A stretch of 64,000 nt of DNA from Paraphaeosphaeria minitans. Taxonomy: Eukaryota > Ascomycota > Dothideomycetes > Pleosporales > Didymosphaeriaceae. The stretch is from NCBI GenBank assembly GCA_015832175.1, contig WJXW01000014.1, positions 1,054,001 to 1,118,000 of the forward strand, written 5' to 3'. Both the position numbers and the translations under genes were made by a program. Shown in pieces: positions 21,193-31,159 of this stretch (position 1 is its first letter; the number at the start of each line of letters is the position of its first letter). The notes under the pieces are model-generated. The model searched no databases. It was not told the origin of the DNA and was given only the letters and a program-made list of their open reading frames with translations.

Positions 21193-21858
21193 ATGAAGTT
21201 CTTCGCTGCTGCCACTGCTCTGTGCACCATCGTAGCCGCCGATCCACTTGCTCCTTGGGAAGTGATGGCGCCGCCGCCATCAGGAACTCAATTCTACCAG
21301 CTTCAGACTAAATCGTACGTCATCTCCGCACTTCTCACGTTCGCAAGTGAGCCAGTGCTCACTGAATGGGTGTAGAGCAACTGCAGCTGTCTCCGGACAG
21401 TGGGTAGCCCTGAAGACTGATTCGACTTCATACTCGCTCACGGCCCAGCAAAATGCTGCCACTAAGTTCTTCGTCAACAAGTACGCGCCAACCGGCACAT
21501 TTGCTGTCCATAACGCCGATGACACTCGTCAACTTGCTCTCCAGGGGTCTAATGGAATCTTGCTTTCCCTCGTGGATGCAACCAACCCGACCACTGATAG
21601 CATTCCAAAGGGAACGTTGATGGAATGGGCCACGTTCACCATGGACAACAATGTGCTTTTCGTCAAGGATGGAAGCACCCTCGCCAACCGTACGTTCGTC
21701 GCGGTCAAGGTTTCTGGCAGTGACTACAGCATTGCTCTCTACGATGGTAAGCAGCCCGCATGACAGGGTTCAAGCATCTTCCTGCTAATGATTCGCCAGG
21801 TGCCAGTACAACCACCTCGACCATCACTCCTGTCACGATTAACATCGTCAAGGCATAG
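21193..21858 (+). CDS. Small secreted protein, cysteine-poor
   Basis: Exons 21193-21314, 21376-21746 and 21800-21858 (introns 61 and 53 nt, gtacgt/tag and gtaagc/cag) give 183 residues. A signal peptide is clear (MKFFAAATALCTIVA, then DPLAPWEV). The mature part is rich in Ser, Thr and Asn with short beta-type strands (QFYQLQTKS, WVALKTDS, VFLV-like segments). It has almost no cysteines and ends in a Thr-rich tail, GASTTTSTITPVTINIVKA. No catalytic motif is seen. It resembles the many secreted lineage-specific proteins of Dothideomycetes (cell-wall or effector-like), but that is inference. The TATA box upstream fits regulated expression. Confidence 0.7.
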
Positions 21859-22216
21859 GTTTTGTTGTCCAGAGGTCATGACGGTAAAATAGTCGAGACC
21901 GTGTAAATAGGTGCAATACAATTTCTAGAAGAGCTCTCCATGCTTATGAGACGGTTTTCTCGGGATAGCTCGTAGTCTTGAGATGATGATTTGGCAAAAA
22001 ACTCCCGAGAGACACGAAGGTGTAGGTGAGCCTACGCGACGAGCAGTGGAGCCATGTCAGGGTCCGGCCACGCTTTCCCCCACATCCAATCCGCGCCAAG
22101 ATTTCGGCGCGATATGGTCCGTGCGCCCGATGCCACCAAAATTTCCAGCCCGACTTTCTGAGCCGCTCCTCCAGCCAACATTCGCTCCTCAGAATAAGTG
22201 AAGCACTTTCCTCACA

Positions 22217-23378
22217 ATGGGTCTCGCGGCACCAAAGAAGTATGAGACTTTCGCTCACACATAATACCCCGAATTTCTTGCTGACCCTCGGCGCAAGTCG
22301 CTCCAAGATCTCCAATGACCCACAGAACACTACCTGGGCCAACAACACCGAGCGCTTCGGCCACAAGATCCTCACGTCGCAAGGATGGACTCCTGGCGCA
22401 TCCCTCGGTGCCACCGACGCCGCTCACAAGGCGCACTACACCGCCGCCTCGCAATCCCATATCCGCGTCTTCCTGAAGGATGACAACCTCGGCCTCGGCG
22501 CGAAGCGCGGCAGTGAGCGCGCCGAGAACTTTGGTCTCGCGGGCTTTGCGAGCATATTGGGACGCCTGAACGGGAAGGAGGAGGAAGTGAAGAAGGAAGA
22601 GGAGAGGCAGGAGAAGATCCAGCAGAGGGCGTATGTCTACAAAAAGTTTGGTATGATGAACTTCGTGAGTGGAGGCTATCTGGTAGGCGACAAGATCGAG
22701 AAGGGTGTGAAGAAGGAGGTGGAGGTCAATGTGGAGGTCAAGTCTGAGCCAGAGTCGTCGGACAACGAGGTTGTGGAGAAGAAGTCGAAGAAGAGGAAGA
22801 GGAGCGGCGAGGAGGAAATTAAGAAGGAGGATGAGGAGGAGCCAAACCTCAAGCGCAAGAAGAAGAGCGTGAGTCTGCGCGAGGAAGCTGCAAAGGAAGA
22901 TGCCGCTCTTGAAGCCACCTCGAAATCGAAGAAAGATAAAAAGGACAAGAAGGACAAGAATTCGAAGAGCGCTTCCGAAACCCCTGCCACAGACTCAGAA
23001 CCACTCTCGGACAAAGCCCGCCGGAAAGCTGAGAAGCGCGCTCGCAAGGAGAAGAAGAAGCTCAAAAAGGCCCTTAAGAAGGCCGCTAAGGAGGCAGCAA
23101 AGTCGAACCCTACGACTGAAGATCCCAGCTCTGAGAGCGAGAGCGAGAGCGAGGAAGAGAGCACATCGGCTAGCTCTGTACCTACTACCGGTACTTCGAC
23201 ACCCTCTGGGTTGACGTACAACCCGCGTGGTATGCATGCTGTGCGACAGAGATACATACGGCAGAAGAAGATGGCGAGCATGGACCCACAGGCGTTGAAG
23301 GAGGTATGTTAACCGACATCTCCAAACCAATCACTATGCTAACGATGCCAGATTTTCATGATCAAGACGCCCTCGTAG
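22217..23378 (+). CDS. PXR1: PXR1/PinX1 G-patch protein
   Basis: Exons 22217-22239 (23 nt), 22298-23303 and 23352-23378 (27 nt) give 351 residues. The first intron has a GCTGAC branch. The start MGLAAPKNRSKIS is the family signature, followed by a G-patch: FGHKILTSQGWTPGASLG and then DDNLGLGAKRG (about residues 25-85). Then FVSGGYLVGDK and a long Lys/Glu-rich nucleolar tail with KKE/KKD runs, ending KEIFMIKTPS as in other PXR1 proteins. PXR1 works in the nucleolus in rRNA and snoRNA maturation, activates the helicase Prp43, and restrains telomerase. The tiny first and last exons are needed to recover the conserved ends. An in-frame open stretch upstream (22026-22216) is not part of it. Confidence 0.92.
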
Positions 23379-23771
23379 AAGTTCCAGCGAGCAAGCGAGC
23401 AACTTTGGGATTTGGACATGCATAGCGCGGCGTTACAGACTGCGGTCTCCTTCTGGATTAGATGATATACAGAGTGAATTATATACACACTTTCAGTTCA
23501 TTGTTATGTTACAGTTCATTAGGGCTTACGCTACTGGTGGTAGGAAGAGGCAATCCCCATCGATGCTCCCAGAGTACCCTCTTCTACCTTTGCCCTCGCC
23601 CTCTTTTGACCCAGCCAAAGGAATTGTAGACTCGCGTCCGAAACTCTGAGTAAGCGCGAGCAAGAAACGAAACATGCAATATCCCTAAGTGCAAGAACGA
23701 AAAGAAAATGCTAAAAAGAGGCCAGGTAGAAAGGAAAAGCAGGACGGAAGCCACGCGGTTTCCTCGAAGCA
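23379..23771. other. Convergent 3' region between PXR1 and mevalonate kinase
   Basis: Holds the 3' ends of two convergent genes. No gene is seen; AT-rich pieces near 23465-23520 would suit polyadenylation. Confidence 0.4.
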
Positions 23772-25410
23772 CTAGTCGTCGTTCTTCTCCCACGGCCGCC
23801 AGAACTTCCACCCTTCTCTGACTTCCCTCTCCATGTTCTTTCTTATGCCGTTCGTCACGCCGACCAGCCTCTCGATGCCCTCGGTACCCTCAGCCCGCAA
23901 GAACTTTTCTTGGTCGATCTCCTCGCCGCCCTCTTCTTCGTTTCCGTTATGCAGAACGGCGGGCCAAAGCACACCAACACCGTCACCCGCCAGCGTAGTC
24001 TCGAACTTCTCGAACCCTTCGTTCTCGAGCTTGACCTCGAGCGAGTCAAGGATGGCGTGCTTGAGCTTCGTGCCGGAGGAGATTATCGACGCGGCGACGG
24101 GCGAATTGGGTTCGGAATCTGATTCGGAAGACGAGGGGTGCTCGTGGGCGCCGTTGCCGTTGCCAGTGCCGTTCGCAGCGGACGTCGGTTGCGGCTTGAT
24201 TATTGTAATCGCGCATCCGCCGCCGCCTGCGCCTGTGAGCTTCGTCCACCCGATGCCGGTGTGGTCTATCAGCTCGCGGATACGCTCCAGCTTCGGGTGT
24301 GAGACGCCCAGCGAAACAAGCAAGCCGTGATTTATTGTCACCAGGTCTCCGAGGTATTTGAGCGACGCTTGTGATTCTGGGTCGAAGTCGGGTGCGGTGA
24401 GCAGGTTGTACGCAGACTCTGTGATTTGGCCTATCGCGTCGAGGATGCTTTCGGTGAGGATGGGGTGGTTCTCGAGGAGCGTCGCGACTTTGGCGACTTC
24501 GACGGCAGTGCTGCGGGATTGGCGTGTGTTGACGAGGAGGAGAGGGAGCTCGGGGAAGCTGGGGAGGGGCACGATGCGCGGCGGTCCGTTCTTGAACTTC
24601 TGGTAGAGCAGGGCTTTGCCGCCTGACGCAACTGTGTTGTCGATGCCAGAGGGGTTGCCATGTATGCACATCTCGCCGACAAAAGCCCATCTGTTTATTC
24701 GTTCGATCTGTAGTTCGGATTCTTGCGGAGGTTGGTCTTGGTGTGGGCCGCTCAATGCGCGGATTTGTAGGAGCAGAGCGGAACTGATGCACACTGAGAT
24801 ACTCGCGCTGCTTCCGAGGCCGGCTCGTAGCGGGATCGTGGAGCGGAGTGCGTAGACGCATGGCGGCGTCTTCCGCGAGGCGAGGGAAAGGAAAAGGTAG
24901 AGGAAAGAACATGCAGATGCGTGATGTATCTTCCGTATCGACTCAGGAATCTTAGGGGATACAACGTCCAAGTGCGGTTGGAGGGCTTCGAGCAGCTCGG
25001 GATCCAGCGAAGTCACCAGGTCGTAGTAGTGCTTCTTCTTCCCAGGCGCGTTGAAGACGTCCCATGGTAGCTCGTCGATGTTCCAAGTGTGTTCTAGTTC
25101 AATGTCGGGAAAGCGTATGGCAACGGTGCGGTGCGATTTGGAGAGGGAAGAGACGTGGAGGTACGAGCGGAGAGAAATGGCGGCCGCGATGGCAGGCTGC
25201 AGTCGAAGTCAGTACACTAGCTTTCAAAAGCACTTGAGGTGTATGCCGCACCTTTCCATGCACGACTGCGTGCTCTCCGTAGACTATAACCTTGCCGGGC
25301 GAGGACACCATGAAGGGAGGCATCATCGGCGAGGACTGCTTCCGCTGCATGGCTGGCTTCGCTACCGGCGCGGCCGTCTGCGGTATCTGGGAAAGTAACT
25401 GTGCAGGCAT
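23772..25410 (-). CDS. ERG12: Mevalonate kinase
   Basis: Exon 1 25410-25252 and exon 2 25196-23772 (55-nt intron, phase 0) give 527 residues. Phosphorylates mevalonate in the sterol/isoprenoid pathway. GHMP-kinase motifs are all present: SSPGKVIVYGEHAVVHGK near residues 35-53, PLRAGLGSSASIS (ATP loop, about 179-185), EMCIHGNPSGIDN (catalytic E228/D239) and KLTGAGGGGCAI (about 372). It is longer than the yeast enzyme because of a low-complexity insertion after motif 3 (TSAANGTGNGNG and a Ser/Glu/Asp run, about residues 390-425). That insertion is unlikely to be catalytic and may be a regulatory loop. About 30 residues precede the usual start; a shorter start at MMPPFM or MPPFM is possible. Confidence 0.93.
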
Positions 25411-26701
25411 TGAGTCTGCGGGTGACTGTTCCGGGGTCTGGGTGGAATGTGACGTGGTATGTTTTAATATTCCTATGGCTGCAAGTCAGCGACCAAGAAG
25501 TCTTTACCGTACAGCCCCAAATGCACAAGCCCAGGAGTGCAGGAGTGCAGGGGCGAGACTATTTACCTCTACCGCCGGGGGCTTTTCTGCGCAGGCTGCC
25601 AGTGGCAGACATATCAAAGAGCTCGGGACTAGGTAAAGGAGCGGGCTGCAGTGACTGTGCGGGACTGTCGTCGTCAGTCAGGAGGCGTTGTGCCCGCCGC
25701 TGTGCCCGCCGCTGGCAGTTGATGGGGCCCGAATTGCTGGGGACGATGCTAATGCTCGACTGGGTTAATTCCGACGCGCGCTTCAATCAACTTTCGCTTC
25801 CCGCGCCGCTGCAGGAACCCAGTTGGACCGCGCCCCTGGTGCTTCTGGAAAACGCCCTACAAACGGCCCCCCGTTTCCACAGTCATCACCGCGTCACGCA
25901 TCCTGGTCACGCGCTTTCATCAAGTTTCAAGGTATTACCCGTTTCAAACATAGCACTCGATCGCGCGTCGTGGACGTGAACAATACCAAGGTTTTCTTTG
26001 AATGACCGAAAGCCCGCGACGCAGCTCACCATCATTCGTGACATCGCGGAACCGCTTTGAGCGCTCCCCTGTCATGGGCGCATACGAAGTAGATTCCGAT
26101 AGAAAGGTATCCTGCAAGAGCTAAAGTACAGCTACACTGGACCCCAACCATCGCCCGAGGTAGCTGGCAAGCTCGCCTTCAGCCTCAGACCGAAGTCTCA
26201 GACAGTGGTGCGCGCGCCCAGGTGGCGCAAGCTGAATCCACATGCAGCCCTTCGCTTGCCGCCCTCACCGTCGCTGTTGTGCAATGCGCCATATCGTGGC
26301 AGGCTGGTTTTCGTGTATTCTTGGAAACAGTAGGCGCAGGTGCATGTGAGAGGCCCGTAATGCTCGGTGCTGCCGCGCACCAATCGGCTATGGACGATGC
26401 TCCCGACTGCTTCCACATATGGTAATATCCGATGACTGAAAAGTTCGAGGTTTTGTAGGTAATACTCCTCGATGCACAAATTCCGAAGGCAGCCGCCTAC
26501 GCACTTCGGACCCCATGCCGCGGCTGTCTACAAGTGCGGCATGGACAGTGATTGTACAGCGAACGTACAGCGAACGTACATAACAGATCGGCGATGCGAG
26601 CATGCCCGAATGTAGGCATGAGCGTTCTGACACTGGTGGTTTTGCCTCCACGTGCCGTGGTAGCGGAGGTGCGATGGACATGATCCATCGGCATGGAGGA
26701 A
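25411..26701. other. Intergenic, 1.3 kb, no supported gene
   Basis: Upstream of mevalonate kinase and downstream of the RPA14-like gene. Short frames on both strands lack starts, domains or splice logic. An 11-bp unit (gtacagcgaac) is repeated in tandem near 26553-26574, and GGAGTGCA repeats occur near 25533-25547. Confidence 0.45.
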
Positions 26702-27295
26702 TCATGCTGATTGCTCCGCTCTCGCTTTCTCCTTTTGTGCCCTGAACTCCTTGTCTTTGGCTTTCTTCGCCTTCTTCTTGGCCGCCTTGTCGAGCTTGTC
26801 CGTATCGTCCGTTTTCCTCTTCTTCCCTTCACCTGACAAATGCCCAGGCTCAATCTCTTCTTGCGCTACGAAATTTGACCGATCGCCAATCTCGCCCACT
26901 TCTATTGCGCCCTCTTCCCTTTCAAACTCGGACATGTCTTGCCAGTCTTCTGTTGCGGTGCCATCGGTCTTCCCTGCGTTCGGTTGGTCCTGAGCATTGT
27001 GGGTGCTGTCAAACGCGGTTTGCTCTCCGCCTTCAGGTTCCGGCGTAGGTTCCGGCTCCAGATAATTGCCCTTGAGTCCGGCGGCTACTCTGCGTAGGTT
27101 GTGCATGATCACGCCGCCCGTGGAACCACCTTGCGCACCGAAGGTTGTGCCGCTGGGTGTTATGAGCGCATCAGGGTGTAGGTGCGAGTGCACTTCGGAA
27201 TTCGCCAGGTATTGATCGAGTATAGAGGCGGCTTTTTCGAGTGTTATAGACCGCGACGATACAAGTCGGTGGGGAGCGAGAGTTTCGGCGTGCAT
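26702..27295 (-). CDS. RPA14/Ker1-like RNA polymerase I subunit
   Basis: Intronless, 197 residues. The N-terminal half has MHAETLAPHRLVSSRSITLE, a helix (AASILDQYLANS), LHPDALITPSGTTF and VIMHNLRRVAAGLKGNYLEP. From memory this matches fungal Rpa14/Ker1 proteins, which pair with Rpa43 as the stalk of RNA polymerase I. The C-terminal half is an acidic linker followed by a Lys-rich nuclear or nucleolar tail (KKAKKAKDKEFRAQKEKARA). It shares a 312-bp divergent promoter with the mitoribosomal gene on the right. The family call is moderate because subunits of this type are short and fast evolving. Confidence 0.6.
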   Translation of the reverse strand: MHAETLAPHRLVSSRSITLEKAASILDQYLANSEVHSHLHPDALITPSGTTFGAQGGSTGGVIMHNLRRVAAGLKGNYLEPEPTPEPEGGEQTAFDSTHNAQDQPNAGKTDGTATEDWQDMSEFEREEGAIEVGEIGDRSNFVAQEEIEPGHLSGEGKKRKTDDTDKLDKAAKKKAKKAKDKEFRAQKEKARAEQSA

Positions 27296-27607
27296 CTTGG
27301 ATTTTGCACGTCACGATGGGATGCAGGGCGTTCAATTGTTGTTGAGTGCCAACCACTTGTTCTTCACATAAATCGATTGAAATAGCGTCGCAAGTCTGTC
27401 GCAGGCGCAATGCTGTGCTGGAAAGAAGTGTTGGAGGTAAGCTGAGACTGATTTTCGCGACTGCACTTTTTGATGCACGGGCCACTCGTAGATTTCGTCG
27501 GCGACAAGCTCGCTGCACCTTCGCGCACCAGCGAACGACCCTTACGCCAATTCGATCCCCCAGCGTCGCGTGCCTCCCGTCTCCAACGCAAACGAGGAGG
27601 CGGCATC
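27296..27607. promoter_or_regulatory. Divergent promoter, RPA14-like / bL34m
   Basis: 312 bp separate two ATGs pointing apart, so both promoters must overlap here. No TATA box is evident, as expected for housekeeping genes. Specific factor sites cannot be called by eye. Confidence 0.6.
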
Positions 27608-28072
27608 ATGAACGCTCTCCGTTGCCTCCGGGTAGTTGCCCGTCCATCTGGGGCATCCGCAAGCCTCCTCGCGCCCGCCGCGACTCCACGGTAGCCCGCC
27701 CAGCGTTCCAGTCCACGTCTCGCTCTGATAATGTACAGATTCTCGATGCCCTCCTCAGCGCGCTCGATCTCCTTTCTCACGCCACGCCGGCCAATGCTCC
27801 CAGCCCAGTCAACAGGCTTCACGCTCCCGACACCCGGCTCTGTAACCTCCCCAGCCATATTCTCCGCTGAGACCCTCGATCTCGCGTCAAAGATCTCCGT
27901 ACACCCTGCCATGGGTTCCATGCAAATCCGATGCGGTCCTCGCGACACATACAACCCCAGTCACTTGGTGCGAAAGAGAAGACATGGGTTCTTGAGCAGG
28001 ATACGGACGAAGAAGGGCAGGAAGCTATTGATGCGGAGGCTGAAGAAGGGACGGTGGAACTTGAGCCATTAA
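27608..28072 (+). CDS. MRPL34: Mitochondrial ribosomal protein bL34m
   Basis: Exon 1 27608-27690 and exon 2 27739-28072 (48-nt intron) give 138 residues. The last 44 residues are the L34 core: [18 protein letters not shown], then [20 protein letters not shown] and RWNLSH. They include the invariant RKR-HGF and GRKLL-RR-KGR patterns that bind 23S-type rRNA. The first 90 residues ([21 protein letters not shown] and beyond) are Arg/Ser/Ala-rich without acidic residues, which is a mitochondrial targeting presequence. The donor is gtagcc, weaker than its neighbours, but it restores the frame exactly. A GT microsatellite starts 33 bp after the stop. Confidence 0.92.
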
Positions 28073-28104
28073 GAGACGGCTGCATTGATAAAGCATGGAC
28101 TCGC

Positions 28105-28105
<1 letters not shown>

Positions 28106-28143
<38 letters not shown>
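28106..28143. repeat. (GT)19 microsatellite
   Basis: Thirty-eight uninterrupted bases of GT begin 33 bp past the bL34m stop codon, so the repeat probably lies in the 3' UTR or just beyond. Such perfect repeats are length-polymorphic. Confidence 0.97.
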
Positions 28144-28146
<3 letters not shown>

Positions 28147-28715
28147 CGTACGTCAGTGGAGAAGACCTTGTATACTAGGAATAGCGTCGAAGAAGGCGTA
28201 GACCTTTGGGACCTCTGACTGCTCGGACTGTTGTCCAGCGGCGCAATCAGCTGCGAGAGATCTTGCAATTGGTTCGCAGAGTACTGCAAGAAAGTGACTG
28301 GCCATATGCCTGTCAATGTAGACATACTGTATAACATGGAAACCATCCATCATTTGGTCACACATCCGCTAGCAGTCTCCGTTGACAAGTCCATATCCGC
28401 AGAACAATGATGGCTTCGATTCATAGAACTCCTCACCCCTGCTTCAAGATCTCGATAGTCGATGAACATCAACTATGATGTAAAGTCGCACTCTAGCGTG
28501 TACCACGTACTTGGTTTCCATCATAGAACCCTCCAGAAGACGAGCCCTTTGCCAATTATGCATGCGAGATTCTGGCACGACAGGAAGCACCAATCTACAC
28601 TGCAGAATCTTGGACTGAATGGACCATCAACGTTACTATAAATCCTCTCACCCCTTTTCCGATACTGAAGGCTACGTATTGTCCAACTCTTTCGTTTCGC
28701 GGAAACATCGTCAAC
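28144..28715. other. Intergenic, about 570 bp
   Basis: No supported gene. A TATA-like ctataaatcc lies near 28635, about 80 bp before the next ATG. Confidence 0.4.
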
Positions 28716-29045
28716 ATGCCCGCTCCTCAGTTCCAGAACATCCCGGTTCTCCGCGAAGCCAACCTGAGCCTGATCCACACCATGGAAACCCATCCAGAGT
28801 TTCCAACCCAACAAACCCATCGCGGAGGCCACACCTTCATGCATGGCTTTTCTGCCCGCACCAATGCGATCATCGAGTCGCTCATGAACAATATTCCGCC
28901 GTCAGTTATGCCTGCGACGCGTGGCAACATACCAATCGTGGCGCCTTCTGTCATGACGGAGAATCAGAGGAAGGAGCTGGAGCTTGATGCATTTGGACGA
29001 TACGCTTTGACGTCGCGTTTGGTAGGAAGGGAAGTCCGCTCTTGA
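28716..29045 (+). CDS. Hypothetical 109-residue protein
   Basis: Single-exon frame from an ATG in a good context (tcaacATGccc) with a TATA-like sequence about 80 bp upstream. The protein is soluble-looking, without signal peptide or membrane segment. It has Pro-rich and Met/Asn-containing pieces (GHTFMHGFSARTNAIIESLM) and an acidic/basic C-terminal helix (ENQRKELELDAFGRYALTSRLVGRE). I recognise no family. The codon pattern and the promoter element support it as a real gene. Confidence 0.5.
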   Translation: MPAPQFQNIPVLREANLSLIHTMETHPEFPTQQTHRGGHTFMHGFSARTNAIIESLMNNIPPSVMPATRGNIPIVAPSVMTENQRKELELDAFGRYALTSRLVGREVRS

Positions 29046-29285
29046 AGATTGATTGCTGAGTAGGTACAGGTTTCTTCAATTGACCTATAGGCGCTTGGGA
29101 TGGCTTGGGTGTGGTTCAATCGGGCGCCTGGAAGAACTGTTGACATCTTCGATACACTCATAGCAGTGGACAAGCTCTAAGCAAGATTTCGTGAATCTGA
29201 ATGACGAATGTACCGGTGGGCGAGTGGGCGGCAAGGTAGCCGTGGGGATTGCTGCATGTGGAATCCGAATGTCGTTCTCGGCCGT

Positions 29286-30107
29286 TCATTTTTCGCCCTC
29301 TTTGCTCTTTGAAGCACCTGTTTCCCTTTCCGCAAAGGCTTCCTCCGCATCCTTCCAGTCGTCCTCTGTGGTTTCGTCCAGTGTCTTGGCGAGCTTTAAC
29401 TCTTCATCAACCTTATCGATCTGCTTCAGTATGAAAGCAATAGTTGCATCTCGGGCCTTGTCCACCTTGTTCAAAGCGTCCATCGACATCTTGCTGTAGT
29501 CCTGGAGCGATTTTGAAGGCGTCGGAAGTGCCCGTTCCGTATCCTCCAATTTGGCTTTCTTATCCGCGAGCAACTTCCTCAGTACGAAGATGTTGAGATC
29601 TCGTTCACGTAAATTCTCCTCAAGCTCTTTCCGTTTCGTCTCTTCCTCAACCTTTTGCTTCTTGGCAGCATGTTCTTTCTTTACTGCATCATCGGCAACT
29701 TTCCAGCTCCAGATTGCTTGCTTCGCGCAGGTTTCAATGTGAGTGAACCGGATGGGTCCGATGTTTTGGCCGCCGTACCAGCGAGCGACTACCACGACAC
29801 CTTCTATATCCGTGTCGTTAAGCACGTGCTGAAGCCTGCTGCCAGCCCACTTCTCGCCATCATCGTCGTGGCCTAGGTCATATAAAATCTTGGATGCAGG
29901 GGTCAGAGATTTCTGCTTGGAACGTGTTCGCCATGCTGCTATTCTGTGCGATGCTGTCCTGAACTCCGGAAGGGTTTGAAGTGCTTTGGCCGGGAGGGTA
30001 GGTGAGAATGCGCCGACGAATGCTGATGTCTCGTGCTGGATCTTTTCGGAGCGAAATATGTTTGTGGGAACGTCCAGGGAAGGCGAGTGCTCTCTTTTCA
30101 AGGCCAT
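29286..30107 (-). CDS. IMPACT/YIH1-type (UPF0029) domain protein
   Basis: Intronless, 273 residues. Residues about 20-135 form a UPF0029/IMPACT N-terminal fold: SAFVGAFSP, then ASHRIAAWRTR, a short acidic loop (GHDDDGEKWAGSRL), and the hallmark VVVVARWYGGQNIGPIRF followed by HIETC. The rest is a charged coiled-coil region (KKEHAAKKQKVEEETKRKEL and onward) ending in a Glu/Lys tail. Unlike YIH1 it has no RWD domain in front. Relatives bind Gcn1 or act in translation control; here the partner is unknown. Confidence 0.8.
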   Translation of the reverse strand: MALKREHSPSLDVPTNIFRSEKIQHETSAFVGAFSPTLPAKALQTLPEFRTASHRIAAWRTRSKQKSLTPASKILYDLGHDDDGEKWAGSRLQHVLNDTDIEGVVVVARWYGGQNIGPIRFTHIETCAKQAIWSWKVADDAVKKEHAAKKQKVEEETKRKELEENLRERDLNIFVLRKLLADKKAKLEDTERALPTPSKSLQDYSKMSMDALNKVDKARDATIAFILKQIDKVDEELKLAKTLDETTEDDWKDAEEAFAERETGASKSKEGEK

Positions 30108-31159
30108 GGCAAATTTACATGTGGTTGTGAAGCGGTTGTGTATATGCCTGCGGGAGGTTGGTGTCGCGTAGGTAGGTTAAAAGCCGACGAGGCATGGTCT
30201 GTGCTTGGATGTACCGCTGGACATGAACATCTCCATTACGACTTTTCGTCATGAATCATAGATAAAGCTGTTTTCATCCTTATTCTTCAGCCAGTATCTT
30301 ATGGACTGGCTTCATCTACGTGGTGCTTCCTATAAGTGTACTGTTCATCCGCTCCTCTAAAGACGATGAATCTCGAAGCAATGATGAAATCGCCCTTCCG
30401 TCATGTGGTGAGAAATGACTCCATCCTACAATCCAGTCAAAGCAAAGGGCAAGTTTTCATTTGACAGTATGGCTGACTGTCACGCACTCTCAAATCTAGT
30501 CAAGATGAATCTGTTACCGCGGCAAGAGCTTGTTTGCCTTCCTTTGCTACCTCCCATTTCAATAACAAGTTACTTCTCCATTAGGCTGGGTTCTTCGATT
30601 CGAAGTTGATAAAGCTCTGTTTGGCTGATCTCTCTCACCTAGGTCTCGAATCTCTATGGCAACCTGCGCGCTCCGGTTACCCCGCTTAACCTGGCCGAGT
30701 TTATCTTACCTGTCTATATAACGGTCCTGCTCCTGTATTTTCAACACCTCTCGAGATCAACTACACTACCACTCTTCCAATCTCGCTAGGCTCAATAGGC
30801 TTGTTTTGCGCTTGGCGAGACCCAGGCTTGTGGTTTAAACCCTCGTCTTTGCTCGCTGCGTATCCGGTTCCACCTTATCGAGTTCGCTCGCAAACTCAAT
30901 CTACCCTCGACATCTTTCGAACAACAACCTTTCTTTACTGCAGCAAGAGTGAGTTCAACATCCTTTTGAGTTTCTCTAAGTAAGTGCACAACTGTGGAGG
31001 ATCTGGCGTGGCTGTCCTGTTTGGCTCAATGCGAATACTGCTGTCGCATTCTGTTCACACCGCAGCCACGAGAGCCTTGGCCTCGCAACACTTCTCGGTA
31101 ACCAAAAAGACTGAAATTTAGTTGCCTGACAGGAAAGCGAACTTGTAACACACCTCAAG
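30108..31159. other. Intergenic, 1.05 kb
   Basis: Divergent region between the IMPACT-domain gene and the acidic-repeat gene. A TATA-like ctatataacgg at about 30715 is followed by CT-rich leader sequence, suggesting a 5' UTR (possibly intron-containing) of more than 400 bp for the gene at 31160. No gene is seen. Confidence 0.4.

Noticed and set aside
22676..23281. Ser/Phe/Leu-rich minus-strand frame opposite PXR1
   Set aside because: Antisense shadow of the Lys/Glu-rich tail of PXR1, a common effect of GAG/AAG-rich DNA.
24046..24912. 288-codon minus frame overlapping mevalonate kinase
   Set aside because: It shares bases with the GHMP-kinase frame but is Arg/Pro-rich without motifs; the kinase frame is certain.
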